In this document: positions 46,865 through 56,602 of the stretch, in pieces
Position numbering within the stretch: the first letter of the stretch is position 1
Layout: each line of letters begins with the position of its first letter
Assembly: GCF_019429485.1 (NCBI RefSeq)
Contig: NZ_JAHXZN010000005.1
Span: 1 to 64,000 of the forward strand
Direction: 5' to 3'
DNA from: Sphingomonas citri
GTDB taxonomy: Bacteria > Pseudomonadota > Alphaproteobacteria > Sphingomonadales > Sphingomonadaceae
DNA: 64,000 bases
Program-made: the position numbers and the translations under genes
Notes under the pieces: generated by a model
Seen by the model: only the letters and a program-made list of their open reading frames with translations
The model's database searches: none
What the model was told of the DNA's origin: nothing

Positions 46865-47098
46865 TCACCCTCTGTCGCTGCGATAGGCCACGCCCGCGTC
46901 GATATCGTCCTGCTTGGTCGCGCGCACGCTGCCGTCGGGATCGTCGACCTGGCCGAGATCGGCTGCGCTGCCGACCTCGCGTGCGAGCGCGCCACCGCCG
47001 CTGCTCGGCACTGCCTCCCCGCCGGGGATCATGCCCTCGATCACGTCCTTGTCGTCATGGTCGCGCGCGCTCTCGGTGCGCGGGTTCTCGCTCGCCAT
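46865..47098 (-). CDS. Small conserved hydrophilic protein
   Basis: A 77-aa acidic, Gly/Asp-rich, probably disordered protein (MASENPRTESARDHDDKDVIEGMIPGG…VRATKQDDIDAGVAYRSDRG). Short proteins with this MASENPR…DDKDV…GMIPGGE pattern recur in sphingomonads in my recollection; no function is known. An AAGGAGAC Shine-Dalgarno precedes ATG 47098. It is followed by an unassigned 164-bp gap to the NYN gene. Confidence 0.6.
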   Translation of the reverse strand: MASENPRTESARDHDDKDVIEGMIPGGEAVPSSGGGALAREVGSAADLGQVDDPDGSVRATKQDDIDAGVAYRSDRG

Positions 47099-47148
47099 CG
47101 TCTGTCTCCTTCTCGGGAGATCAACGGCTTAGCTCGCACCAGCGTTCC

Positions 47149-47631
47149 TCAGCCGGTCGGGTAGGAGATCGTGACGATCTCGTAATCGCGCTCGCCCGCG
47201 GGCAGGTGGACGCGGCGCAGGTCGCCGACCGCGGCGCCGCGCAGCGCGCGGGCGAGCGGCGCGTTCCAGCCGACCCGTCCCGCGCCGGCGTCCGCCTCGT
47301 CGTCGCCGACGAGCGTGAGCACGCGCTCCCTGTCGTCGTCGTCGACGAGGGTGACGGTGGCACCGAACCAGACGCGCGCGCGGTCGGGCTGCTGCGCCGG
47401 ATCGACCACCTTGGCGGCCTTCATCCGCTTCGACAGCCAACCGAGCCGCCGGTCGATCTCGCGCAGTCGCTTGCGGCCGTAGATATAGTCGCCGTTCTCG
47501 GAGCGGTCGCCGTTGCCCGCGGCCCAGGCGATCGTCTCGACCAGCGCGGGACGCTCGGTGGCGAACAGCTGGTCGTACTCGGCGCGCAGCGCGGCATAGC
47601 CCGCGGGGGTGATGTAATTGGGTCGGTCCAT
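47149..47631 (-). CDS. greB: Transcription elongation factor GreB
   Basis: A 160-aa cleavage factor rescuing backtracked RNA polymerase. The N-terminal coiled coil carries the acidic tip motif GNGDRSENGDYIYGRKRLREIDRRLGWL, closer to GreB (GDRSENADYQY) than GreA. The C-terminal FKBP-like domain is present (VWFGATVTLVDDDDRER, RALRGAAVGDLRRVHLPAG). It starts at ATG 47631. Confidence 0.87.
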   Translation of the reverse strand: MDRPNYITPAGYAALRAEYDQLFATERPALVETIAWAAGNGDRSENGDYIYGRKRLREIDRRLGWLSKRMKAAKVVDPAQQPDRARVWFGATVTLVDDDDRERVLTLVGDDEADAGAGRVGWNAPLARALRGAAVGDLRRVHLPAGERDYEIVTISYPTG

Positions 47632-47736
47632 CCGTGCAGCGCTAGGCCAGCCGGGGCAGCGAGGGGAAGCGATTAGCGTGGCGAAGAGGCGGCGGCGCGG
47701 GCACGATCGCTCGCGCGCGCCGCCCCCGCCCTGCCC

Positions 47737-49416
<1,680 letters not shown>

Positions 49417-49522
49417 CTGGCGCGCTGCTCCATGGGCTGGGTGCGACGGGAAATCGGTGGCGCGCATGTAAGCGCGCGCGGGCGCGTTGGCAAACCGGCA
49501 AGCTTTGGTTACGCCGCGGCGC

Positions 49523-50947
49523 ATGAACCGCTCCCCGCACCGGATCGCCGCGCTCGCCTCCAGCGCCCTCGCCGCCCTCGTCGCACTCGCCGCGCCGGCC
49601 GTCGCCCAGCACGCGGTGCCGCGCGCGCCCGCGGCGGTGGCGCCCGAGGTGGCGGCGCTGCGCGACGCCGCGTTGAAGGACGAGCTCGCCTATGAGCTGG
49701 TCGAGGGGCTCACCACCGAGATCGGCCAGCGCCTCGCCGCCACCGACGCCGAGGCGCGCGCGCGCGACTGGGCGGTGAAGAAGCTGACCGCGCTGGGCTT
49801 CAGCAACGTCCGCGCCGAGCCCTTCACCATGCCGCTGTGGCTGCGCGGCGAGGAGGAAGCCGAGATCGTCGCGCCCTTCCCGCAGAAACTGAAACTGGTG
49901 GCGCTCGGCCACTCCGCCGCGACTCCGCCCAAGGGGATCACCGCCGAGCTGGTCGTGTTCCCGACGTACGGCGATCTCGTCGCCGCGCCGGCGGGCTCGC
50001 TCAGGGGCAAGATCGCCTATGTCGGCAACAGCATGCAGCCGACGCAGGACGGCTCGGGCTACGGCGCCAACGGCGTCGCGCGCTTCAACGGCCCCGGCGT
50101 GGCGGCGAGCAAGGGCGCGGCGGCGATCGTCATCCGCTCGATCGGCACCGACACGCACCGCCTGCCGCATACCGGCACGACCGACTTCCCCGAAGGCGTG
50201 AAGCCGATCCCCGCCGCCGCGCTGTCGGTGCCCGACGCCACGCTGATCGAGCGCATGGCCCAGCGCGGCCAGCCGATCCGGATGCACCTGCTGCTCACCC
50301 CGCGCTCGCCCGGGCCGAGCCAGTCGGGCAACGTCATCGCGGAGGTGCCCGGCACCGACCCGAGGGCGGGCGTGGTGCTGGTCGGCGGCCATCTCGACAG
50401 CTGGGACCTCGCCACCGGCGCGATCGACGATGCCAGCGGTGTGGCGATCACCGCCGCCGCGGCCAAGCGCATCCTCGACAGCGGCCATCGCCCGCGGCGC
50501 ACGATCCGCGTCGTCTGGTTCGGCGCGGAGGAGGTCGGCGGGCTCGGCGGCGCGGCCTATGCCGAGCGCCACGGCAAGGAGCGCCACGCGATAGCGGCGG
50601 AGAGCGACTTCGGCGCCGACCGCGTGTGGCGTTTCGAGACGATGCTGCCGGAGACCGCCACGGCGGTCGGCGACCGGCTCGCCAGCGCGCTCGCGCCGCT
50701 CGGCATCGTGCGCGGCGCCGGCAAGGCGGGCGACGGCACCGACATCGCCGCGACGATCGCGACGGGCGTCGCGGGGGTCGACCTCAACCAGTCGGGGCTG
50801 CGCTATTTCGACACGCATCACACGCCCGACGACACGCTCGAGCGAGTCGACCCCGAGCAGCTGCGGCAGAATGTCGCGGCCTGGACGACGATGCTCGCGG
50901 TCGTCGCCGACGCGCCGGAGGAGATCGGGCCGGTACCGCGGTCGTGA
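49523..50947 (+). CDS. M28 family peptidase, exported (carboxypeptidase Q-like)
   Basis: A 474-aa exported zinc peptidase. Signal peptide MNRSPHRIAALASSALAALVALAAPAVAQ; a PA domain (TAELVVFPTYGDLVAAPAGSLRGKIAYV…KGAAAIVIRS) and the M28 active site: GGHLDSWDLATGAIDDASGVAI, WFGAEEVGGLGG and a C-terminal THHTPDDTL His. This resembles plasma glutamate carboxypeptidase-type peptidases. ATG 49523 is chosen over an upstream in-frame ATG because of the signal peptide. It is divergent from ettA. Confidence 0.87.
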   Translation: MNRSPHRIAALASSALAALVALAAPAVAQHAVPRAPAAVAPEVAALRDAALKDELAYELVEGLTTEIGQRLAATDAEARARDWAVKKLTALGFSNVRAEPFTMPLWLRGEEEAEIVAPFPQKLKLVALGHSAATPPKGITAELVVFPTYGDLVAAPAGSLRGKIAYVGNSMQPTQDGSGYGANGVARFNGPGVAASKGAAAIVIRSIGTDTHRLPHTGTTDFPEGVKPIPAAALSVPDATLIERMAQRGQPIRMHLLLTPRSPGPSQSGNVIAEVPGTDPRAGVVLVGGHLDSWDLATGAIDDASGVAITAAAAKRILDSGHRPRRTIRVVWFGAEEVGGLGGAAYAERHGKERHAIAAESDFGADRVWRFETMLPETATAVGDRLASALAPLGIVRGAGKAGDGTDIAATIATGVAGVDLNQSGLRYFDTHHTPDDTLERVDPEQLRQNVAAWTTMLAVVADAPEEIGPVPRS

Positions 50948-51097
50948 GCGCGAGCGGCGGCGGGCGTCACCGTTCGTCGCAACCTTTCGGAGAGATGAAT
51001 TTTGCTTATTGACCCCCCGCGGCGGTAGGGTATGGCGAGCGTTCGCGACGGCGTTGGGGTCGGCCGCGAATGGTTTATGATGCTTGGGAGCATTCAG

Positions 51098-51361
51098 ATG
51101 AAGAAGATCCTGCTCGTCGCCGCCGCCGCGTCGCTGATGTCGGTCGCCGCCTGCTCGAAGTCGCCGGAGGCCGCCTCGGTCGAGAACAACGCCGACATGA
51201 TGGCGGACAACATGGACGCGCTCGCGAGCAACGTCGCTGACATGTCGAACACCACCGCGAACCCGTTCGCCGAGGACAATGCCGAGGCGGTCGCCGAGAA
51301 CATCCACTCGGCCGCTGACAACGTCCGCGACGCCGGCGAGGACGCCGCGCACAACATGTGA
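51098..51361 (+). CDS. Small lipoprotein A
   Basis: An 87-aa predicted lipoprotein: n-region MKK, hydrophobic ILLVAAAASLMSVAA and lipobox Cys19 (VAAC). The mature part is acidic and helical (NNADMMADNMDALASNVADMSN…AEAVAENIHSAADNVRDAGEDAA). Function unknown. The next gene is a same-length paralogue with the same NN.(D/E)MMAD motif, 23 bp downstream. ATG 51098 is preferred over an in-frame start at 51032. Confidence 0.7.
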   Translation: MKKILLVAAAASLMSVAACSKSPEAASVENNADMMADNMDALASNVADMSNTTANPFAEDNAEAVAENIHSAADNVRDAGEDAAHNM

Positions 51362-51384
51362 TCGACCGGGTCGGGTTCGGGAGG

Positions 51385-51648
51385 ATGAGGCGCTCGCTGC
51401 TTCCGCTGCTCGCCGCCGTCGCGCCGCTCGGCGTCACCGCGTGCGACCGCAGCCCCGAACCCGCCTCGATCGGGAACAACACCGAGATGATGGCCGACGC
51501 GCTCGAGCGTCGCGCCGACAATCTCGAGGCGATGGCCGAGGCCGCCGCCAACGACAGTGCCGCGGCGATGCTCGCCGGTGCTGAGACGAACTTCGGCGAC
51601 GAGGCGGGCAATGCCGGCAACGTCGCGGCCGAACCGGTGACGCGCTGA
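51385..51648 (+). CDS. Small lipoprotein B (paralogue of A)
   Basis: An 87-aa predicted lipoprotein with lipobox Cys20 (GVTAC) after MRRSLLPLLAAVAPL. The mature part (NNTEMMADALERRADNLEAMAEAAAND) aligns with lipoprotein A around NN.(D/E)MMADn and is again acidic and helical. ATG 51385 has GGGAGG just before it; GTG 51358 would overlap the stop of A. Function unknown. Confidence 0.65.
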   Translation: MRRSLLPLLAAVAPLGVTACDRSPEPASIGNNTEMMADALERRADNLEAMAEAAANDSAAAMLAGAETNFGDEAGNAGNVAAEPVTR

Positions 51649-51681
51649 GCGCTGGAGCCGGTGAGGCGTCGGGATCGGCTA

Positions 51682-51709
51682 GGGGCACCCGCGGGTGCCC
51701 CTTCGCTTG
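51682..51709 (+). terminator. Terminator-like hairpin after the lipoprotein pair
   Basis: An 8-bp stem GGGGCACC/GGTGCCCC (51682-51689 with 51694-51701) around CGCG, followed by TTCGCTTG, lies 33 bp after the lipoprotein B stop. The T content is modest, so termination is probable but not certain. Confidence 0.5.
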
Positions 51710-51760
51710 TCCGGCCGAGCTTGCGCCGCCGCGCCGCGGCGACTAGGCCGGCAGCCGCGT

Positions 51761-51837
<77 letters not shown>

Positions 51838-52045
51838 CCTTTTCCGGCATTTCTGAGATCGCGTCGTGAGCCGGTTTACATACCGGTTTACAGGGCGGCG
51901 GAGCTCTGCCCCATCGTCTGGGGCCTCGCCGCTCGGCTCAACCGGCGTGCATTTCCTGCGCTGCGAAGCTGGATTTCGCCGCACGAAACCGACCCAAGCT
52001 TGCCTGAGCGTCTGCGGCCTTGTGATACGCGGCCCTGATCGCCCG

Positions 52046-52354
52046 TCAGATCGAGGCCTCGAGGTCCTGAATCGCCGTGCGAACGAGATTGTCTACGGCG
52101 TCCATCTTCAGCGGCCCGGTTGCCATCTCGACTCGGGTGATGAAATCAACGGTATACGTGCGTGTAGCCTTAAAGCCGTCCGGAAAAGTGACCACGACCG
52201 GCTTACCGTCCTCAAGAGGTTCAACCGAGATACGGTCAGGATCATGTGGGTCTACGTACGTGACGATCTCGAAGTTCCGTCCCTTATATTGGTGCGGTGT
52301 CTTACTGAGCAGCTGTGAGTTTTCTTTGATCATGTTTCTGTTATCTCCGTTCAA
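52046..52354 (-). CDS. Hypothetical protein at the prophage end (AT-richer)
   Basis: A 102-aa soluble protein of unknown function (…YKGRNFEIVTYVDPHDPDRISVEPLEDGKPVVVTFPDGF…DNLVRTAIQDLEASI). The gene and its upstream region are visibly richer in A/T than all surrounding DNA, suggesting separate acquisition. It lies between the attachment site and the integrase, a usual position for a moron or cargo gene. ATG 52354 has GGAG upstream; an A/T-rich -10-like TATATA lies near 52376-52381. The following 52355-52596 carries no other gene. Confidence 0.6.
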   Translation of the reverse strand: MNGDNRNMIKENSQLLSKTPHQYKGRNFEIVTYVDPHDPDRISVEPLEDGKPVVVTFPDGFKATRTYTVDFITRVEMATGPLKMDAVDNLVRTAIQDLEASI

Positions 52355-52596
52355 GCGGCAAGTTTACCGCACCACCTATATAGCTCCTTGACGGCCGCGA
52401 GACACTAATTATCTTCACAGCCTCGCAAATTTCACCCGTTGATGCGAGCGCGATCTGCACCTCCCAAAGCACCGACAGCGCGTTCGTCGTCTCGCTGGCG
52501 CTCCCGGGCGGTCCGGCACCAGCTGCTGCTGTCGACCGATATATGGCCCGACTTGATGCTCGGCGCGACCGGAACTGGCCGGAGCTGGCTCAGCAC

Positions 52597-53676
52597 TTAT
52601 GCTATCGCCGCTCTCGCCAACCGCTCACCGATGGCCACCACCACCCTAGCCTGGTCTGCGTACTTCGCCCGGATCGACGCCACGTCCTTGGTGTCCCACC
52701 CGACAATGTCAGCGATCTCGCGGTCGTTGAGCCCGGCGATGCAGCAGCGGGTCACGAAGGTGCCGCGCAGGTCGTGCAGGTGCTTGTCGATACCGGCGGC
52801 CTTCTTCGCGTCGTCGTACCGCGAGCCGAACCCGGTCGGGGTCCACGGCTGCCAGCGGGTGTTCGACAGCACGGTCTCGGGCAGCGGCCGGCGCTTGTCC
52901 TCGGTCAGCTTGGCCATCTCGTCGGCGTGACGCGCGCGTATCCGCGCCAGCAGCGCCTTGGTCTCGGGCAGCAGCGGCACGGTCGCCAGGTTGCGGCCGC
53001 GGCTCTTGTTCGTCTTCCAGACGATCGCGTGCTCGCCTATCGCCGACCAGGGAAGCTTCACCAGATCGCCGCGGCGCAGGCCGGTGAACGCCGCGAGCGC
53101 GACGCCCTCGTTGACCTCGACCGACGCGACGGCGGCGACCTTCTCGAAATCCTCCGCCTCCCAGATCACCTCGGACCGGTTGGCGTCGTAGAGCTGGCCG
53201 ATGCCCTTCGCGACGTTCTCGCGCAGCTTGCCGCGGTCGTAGCCCCAGCTGAGCAGCCGGGTGAAGGTCTGCATGGCCGCGTCGGCGCTGCGCGGCTTGT
53301 CGGCCCAGCGGTCGCGCCAATCGAGGATGTCGGCGCGGGTGCGGCGGTCGTTGAAGAGTGCGAGCGGCCACTTGCCGAAGCGCTCCTCAATCCGGGTCAG
53401 CCAGGTGTTGTGCGAGGTCTGCGTCGACTTGGCCAGCCGGGTGAACTCGGGCGCCGCGCAGAACAGCTGGATCAGCCCCTTGATCGTCAGCCCCTTCGCC
53501 TCGTCGTCGCGCCGCGCCGCTCGCGCCTCGGCAGCTGCGTCCGAAATCGCGGCGGTGATCCGCGGGCGCGGACCCTCGGCGCGGTGAATCAGCGGCCCGC
53601 CGCGCCAGGCATAGACGTAGTGGATCAGCGTCTTGCCCGGGCGGCGTTTGGTGACGATGTGCAGGCCCGCGGTCAT
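52597..53676 (-). CDS. int: Tyrosine recombinase (phage integrase)
   Basis: A 359-aa site-specific recombinase expected to integrate the phage at tRNA-Pro. An N-terminal arm/core-binding region precedes the catalytic domain, with Arg201 (FTGLRRGDLV), Lys222 region (WKTNKSRGR), His301-x2-Arg304 (HDLRGTF), Trp327 and nucleophile Tyr339 (DVASIRAKYAD). The set is complete. It is transcribed toward the tRNA and its ATG 53676 overlaps the preceding small gene (ATGA), so it ends the leftward operon. Confidence 0.9.
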   Translation of the reverse strand: MTAGLHIVTKRRPGKTLIHYVYAWRGGPLIHRAEGPRPRITAAISDAAAEARAARRDDEAKGLTIKGLIQLFCAAPEFTRLAKSTQTSHNTWLTRIEERFGKWPLALFNDRRTRADILDWRDRWADKPRSADAAMQTFTRLLSWGYDRGKLRENVAKGIGQLYDANRSEVIWEAEDFEKVAAVASVEVNEGVALAAFTGLRRGDLVKLPWSAIGEHAIVWKTNKSRGRNLATVPLLPETKALLARIRARHADEMAKLTEDKRRPLPETVLSNTRWQPWTPTGFGSRYDDAKKAAGIDKHLHDLRGTFVTRCCIAGLNDREIADIVGWDTKDVASIRAKYADQARVVVAIGERLARAAIA

Positions 53677-53873
53677 CCCTGCGCGCGCTCCTTCGCCTTC
53701 CACCGGGCATAGGCATCTTCGCCGCCCGCTGAGTTGCGCTCCGACAGAATCCGGATCGTCCCGTCGGGGTCGACCTCGAACCCACCCACCTTGATGCCGC
53801 TGGCCTTCGCCGCGGCGATCGCGCGCTCAATCATCGAGCGGCGCGGGTATGCTGCTTTCGCGGCGGTGGTCAC
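53673..53873 (-). CDS. Small phage protein next to integrase
   Basis: A 66-aa protein (MTTAAKAAYPRRSMIERAIAAAKASGIKVGGFEVDPDGTIRIL…GGEDAYARWKAKERAQG). The helical N-terminus with IERAIAAAKASG followed by a beta-hairpin VGGFEVDPDGTIRI is common in small proteins preceding phage integrases; an excisionase role is possible but not shown. GTG 53873 overlaps the upstream stop (GTGA) and its stop overlaps the int start. Confidence 0.6.
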   Translation of the reverse strand: MTTAAKAAYPRRSMIERAIAAAKASGIKVGGFEVDPDGTIRILSERNSAGGEDAYARWKAKERAQG

Positions 53874-54160
53874 TTCTGCTCCCCTTTCTCGGACAGGATG
53901 GCTCGGGCGGGCTGGATCCGCGACAGCGCGCGCTTGATCAGCGTGCGAGTGTGCGGGCTGAGCAAGACCTTGCCGTTGCCAGCTCGATCGAGCACGAGCT
54001 GGAGCGCGTTCATCATCCGGTCGCGGTCGGCCTCGGCCCGCTCCAAGCGCGCCCACAACTCCTTAAACGACGGGTCCCGCCCCATACGCGCGGCTATCGA
54101 CCGCGCCAGACGATCGTGGTCCTCCGCCGGCTTCGCGATCTCCGCTGCTTCATGCGTCAT
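53870..54160 (-). CDS. Small phage protein, helical
   Basis: A 96-aa hydrophilic protein (MTHEAAEIAKPAEDHDRLARSIAARMG…FKELWARLERAEADRDRMMNALQLVLDRAGNG). Residues 38-62 could form a coiled coil. Function unknown. ATG 54160 overlaps the preceding gene by 11 bp; ATG 54187 is an in-frame alternative. The stop overlaps the next start. Confidence 0.55.
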   Translation of the reverse strand: MTHEAAEIAKPAEDHDRLARSIAARMGRDPSFKELWARLERAEADRDRMMNALQLVLDRAGNGKVLLSPHTRTLIKRALSRIQPARAILSEKGEQK

Positions 54161-54341
54161 GGCGGGGGTTCCAATTGGCGCGGTCATAGTCCCAGTGCGC
54201 GTAGAGGCCGGCCCACGAGAGGAACGGCCACCACAGCCACCGCGCGCCCGCCGGCGTCAGGTGACAGACCCAGTGGAAGGCCAGCCAGCCGCGTGCCCGG
54301 CGCAACTCGAGCCTCATGCGCTTCATGGTATGCTCCGTCAT
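54150..54341 (-). CDS. Small Trp-rich phage protein
   Basis: A 63-aa protein, Arg-rich at the N-terminus (MTEHTMKRMRLELRRARGW) with an aromatic, hydrophobic middle (LAFHWVCHLTPAGARWLWWPFLSWAGLY) that may associate with the membrane. Function unknown. ATG 54341 overlaps the methyltransferase stop (ATGA). Confidence 0.5.
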   Translation of the reverse strand: MTEHTMKRMRLELRRARGWLAFHWVCHLTPAGARWLWWPFLSWAGLYAHWDYDRANWNPRHDA

Positions 54342-55534
54342 GCGGCGAGAGTGGTGTTGGTCAGCGCGTCTACGGCGGCGATCCGCTCGCCGATCCAGCG
54401 CATGACGGGCACGGCCATGCTGTTGCCGAGCGCCTTGTATCGGGGACCGTCCGCCATCGGCTTTCCGCGGTGAGGGACGAGAGTGTAATCGTCCGGGAAG
54501 CCTTGAAGCCGCTCGCACTCGCGCGGCGTCAGCCGGCGAACCGAGCTGGTAGCGACCGACTGGGTGTGGTGCCGTGCTTCCAGCGTGTAGGCGATGTCAG
54601 CCTGGAAGCCGGCACCCTGCGGGCCGGCAGCAAGGTTCTCGCTTAGGGCACGCTCCTGAATCGCAAACGCGATCGCTGGCGCATGCTGCCCGCGCGCGAG
54701 AGGGTGGCAGGGGTCGCCTGGCTTCGGATTGCTGAAATTGGCGGCGCTGGTGATCTGTGTCGTGTCAAACGCGACCAGCATAGTCGCGGCCGTTTCTGCG
54801 GAGGTGCCAGGATAACGATCACCACCGGTCGAATTGCCGCCAGCCGGCAGTGTCGCGGCTACGTCAGCAGCGATCAGCTGCCCGCCGGCAGCCTCGTCTG
54901 CTCCGATGCGCCATCCGCCGCCTGGCGAAGTGCCCGCGAGAGCGCCGACGGGAGCTCGCGCCCCCGCTTCTCGGCGCGGCGCAGGATACCCCGACAGGCT
55001 GTGCCGCTCAGAAAATACCGCTGCGGCACCTCGCCAGTCTCCAGCACGTCCGACAACGAACACGCGTCGGCGGCGCTGTGGAACTCCGAAGAACTGAGCG
55101 TCCAGAACTCGGTAGGCGAACCCATACCCGAGCTCGCCCAGCCCCCCGAGGATGGCTCCAAACGCCCGTCCTCCGTCGATCGACAGGACGCCAGGGACGT
55201 TCTCCCAGACCACCCAGCGGGGCCGTGTGCGATCAGCAAGGCGGAGAAACTCGAGCGATAGGTTGCCACGGTCTCCATCCAGTCCCGCTCGGAGGCCAGC
55301 GACGGAGAAGTCCTGGCAGGGGGTGCCTCCGACAAGAAGGTCAATTGGCCCATATTCATCGCCTCGGATGGTGGTGAAGTCGCCGTGGAGCGGCGTCTCG
55401 GGGTAGTGGTGAGCGAGGACGGCGCGCGGCGCGGCTTCGATCTCGCTGTACGCCGCAGCCTTCCAGCCGAGGGGCGCCCACGCGACCGTGCTGGCGCTGA
55501 TGCCGGCGCAGACGTCGAGGTAGCGAATGGTCAC
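54338..55534 (-). CDS. Phage DNA (cytosine-5-)-methyltransferase
   Basis: A 398-aa C5-methyltransferase. Conserved motifs: I (YLDVCAGISASTVAW), IV with catalytic Cys73 (GGTPCQDFSVAG), VI (VWENVPG), VIII (QRRRRVFVVGR), IX (RLTPRECERLQGFPDDYT) and X (ALGNSMAVPVMRWI). The variable target-recognition region lies between about residues 185 and 310; the target sequence cannot be predicted. No restriction endonuclease adjoins it, so it is an orphan, probably protecting phage DNA. GTG 55534 overlaps the upstream stop. Confidence 0.92.
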   Translation of the reverse strand: MTIRYLDVCAGISASTVAWAPLGWKAAAYSEIEAAPRAVLAHHYPETPLHGDFTTIRGDEYGPIDLLVGGTPCQDFSVAGLRAGLDGDRGNLSLEFLRLADRTRPRWVVWENVPGVLSIDGGRAFGAILGGLGELGYGFAYRVLDAQFFGVPQRRRRVFVVGRAGDWRGAAAVFSERHSLSGYPAPRREAGARAPVGALAGTSPGGGWRIGADEAAGGQLIAADVAATLPAGGNSTGGDRYPGTSAETAATMLVAFDTTQITSAANFSNPKPGDPCHPLARGQHAPAIAFAIQERALSENLAAGPQGAGFQADIAYTLEARHHTQSVATSSVRRLTPRECERLQGFPDDYTLVPHRGKPMADGPRYKALGNSMAVPVMRWIGERIAAVDALTNTTLAA

Positions 55535-55683
55535 CTGCAGCACCTCGTGATGCACCGGGCAGCCCGCCGCGCAGAGGCGAGCAGCAGCCGGAAGTGGACG
55601 TAGAGCGCGGCGGCGATAGCGATCACGCCGCCCAGGGCGAGGCCGGTCGCGAAGCCGCGCGAGATGAGCTGAAGATCGCTCAC
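55531..55683 (-). CDS. Small phage membrane protein
   Basis: A 50-aa protein with one hydrophobic segment (GFATGLALGGVIAIAAALYVHF) and a basic, cysteine-containing tail. GTG 55683 has GGAG 6 nt upstream; ATG 55695 would add four residues. The stop overlaps the methyltransferase start. Function unknown. Confidence 0.45.
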   Translation of the reverse strand: MSDLQLISRGFATGLALGGVIAIAAALYVHFRLLLASARRAARCITRCCR

Positions 55684-55684
55684 G

Positions 55685-56107
55685 TCAGGCTCCATTCCGC
55701 TCGCTGCGGCAGTCGCAGCTGCGAATCTTGCCGCGGAGGCGGCGCAGCGCGGCCGTGCGCTCGGCGGAGCGAGGCGCGGCCAGTTCACGCTCCAGCATGG
55801 TCACGAGCTCGGCGCGCGAGACGGTGCGCTTTGGACCGCCGGTGTGAGGACGAGTGCCGTAGCTCATGACAGGCGCCCAGTGCGGAGTGCGCTGCTTGCG
55901 GTGCAGGACGGTGACCACGTTGAGGCCATCGAGCAGCAGCCGGGCCTCGCTGGTAATCACGATCTTGGCGCCGAAGCCGGCCGCCTTGCAGCAGGCCGCG
56001 GTGTGGCGCCGGATCGCCTCTGCCGCCTCTTCCAGCGTCAGGTACGGGTTGACCCGCTCGACGTACCGCTCGGCCGCCAGCTGGGTGACGTGGATAGCCT
56101 GCGCCAT
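55685..56107 (-). CDS. Hypothetical phage protein
   Basis: A 140-aa soluble protein (MAQAIHVTQLAAERYVERVNPYLTLEEAAEAIRRHT…EARLLLDGLNVVTVL…). The N-terminal ~75 residues look like a small alpha/beta domain with a VVTVLH strand; the C-terminal part is basic and helical. It resembles proteins found in sphingomonad prophages, but no function is known. ATG 56107 overlaps the upstream stop by 1 nt (TGATG). Confidence 0.5.
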   Translation of the reverse strand: MAQAIHVTQLAAERYVERVNPYLTLEEAAEAIRRHTAACCKAAGFGAKIVITSEARLLLDGLNVVTVLHRKQRTPHWAPVMSYGTRPHTGGPKRTVSRAELVTMLERELAAPRSAERTAALRRLRGKIRSCDCRSERNGA

Positions 56108-56304
56108 CACGAGAACCACCAGCCGAACAGGGCGAACCAGCAGATGAAGCCTACGAGCATCGCGCTGACGCGCTGCCAGGCGAACTGTCGCGGCGACGGG
56201 TGCGTGGCCATCGGGAGAAGCGTGGGGCGATTAAGCCGCGCCTTCTCCCACTGCGCCGGATCAAGCCAGTCGGACTGGCGCGGGCGTGCACTGAGACGGA
56301 TCAT
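56107..56304 (-). CDS. Small phage membrane protein
   Basis: A 65-aa protein with a single C-terminal hydrophobic segment (VSAMLVGFICWFALFGWWF) after a basic Pro-containing N-terminus (MIRLSARPRQSDWLDPAQWEKARL). Predicted tail-anchored; function unknown. ATG 56304. Confidence 0.5.
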   Translation of the reverse strand: MIRLSARPRQSDWLDPAQWEKARLNRPTLLPMATHPSPRQFAWQRVSAMLVGFICWFALFGWWFS

Positions 56305-56308
56305 AGAC

Positions 56309-56602
56309 CTACCTCCAAGCCAAAGGGCTAGTGTCGTGGGGCTTCCAGGGCGCGCTGCGCTCGAGGATGCCGGCATGGCGGAGCGCGACCTTCCGCTCCT
56401 TGTGGACGAGACGACCGACCTGCCCTGGCACCCAGCGGTTCTTCGCGGGCGCAGTCAGCTGGCAGACGTCCGGGATGGTGACCTTGCCGCCCTCGCGGAG
56501 GGTGCTGAGCACCGCGGCGAAGACCTGGTCGGTGACGGCTGCGGCGTCCTCGCGCGGCATTCCGCCGGCGACGAGGCGATCGACGATGGCGCGGTCAGCC
56601 AA
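56309..56602 (-). CDS. Divergent HU/IHF-like DNA-binding protein
   Basis: A 97-aa protein with the HU pattern at low similarity: an N-terminal helical pair (DRLVAGGMPREDAAAVTDQVFAAVLSTLREGG) leading to KVTIPDVCQLTA, at the HU beta-strand position (KVTLPGFGTF), then a C-terminal KVALRHAGILE helix. The arm residues are degenerate. The role is presumably DNA architecture, but that is an inference. It starts at TTG 56602 with GGAGG 6 nt upstream; 8-bp overlap with the upstream gene. Confidence 0.45.
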   Translation of the reverse strand: MADRAIVDRLVAGGMPREDAAAVTDQVFAAVLSTLREGGKVTIPDVCQLTAPAKNRWVPGQVGRLVHKERKVALRHAGILERSAPWKPHDTSPLAWR

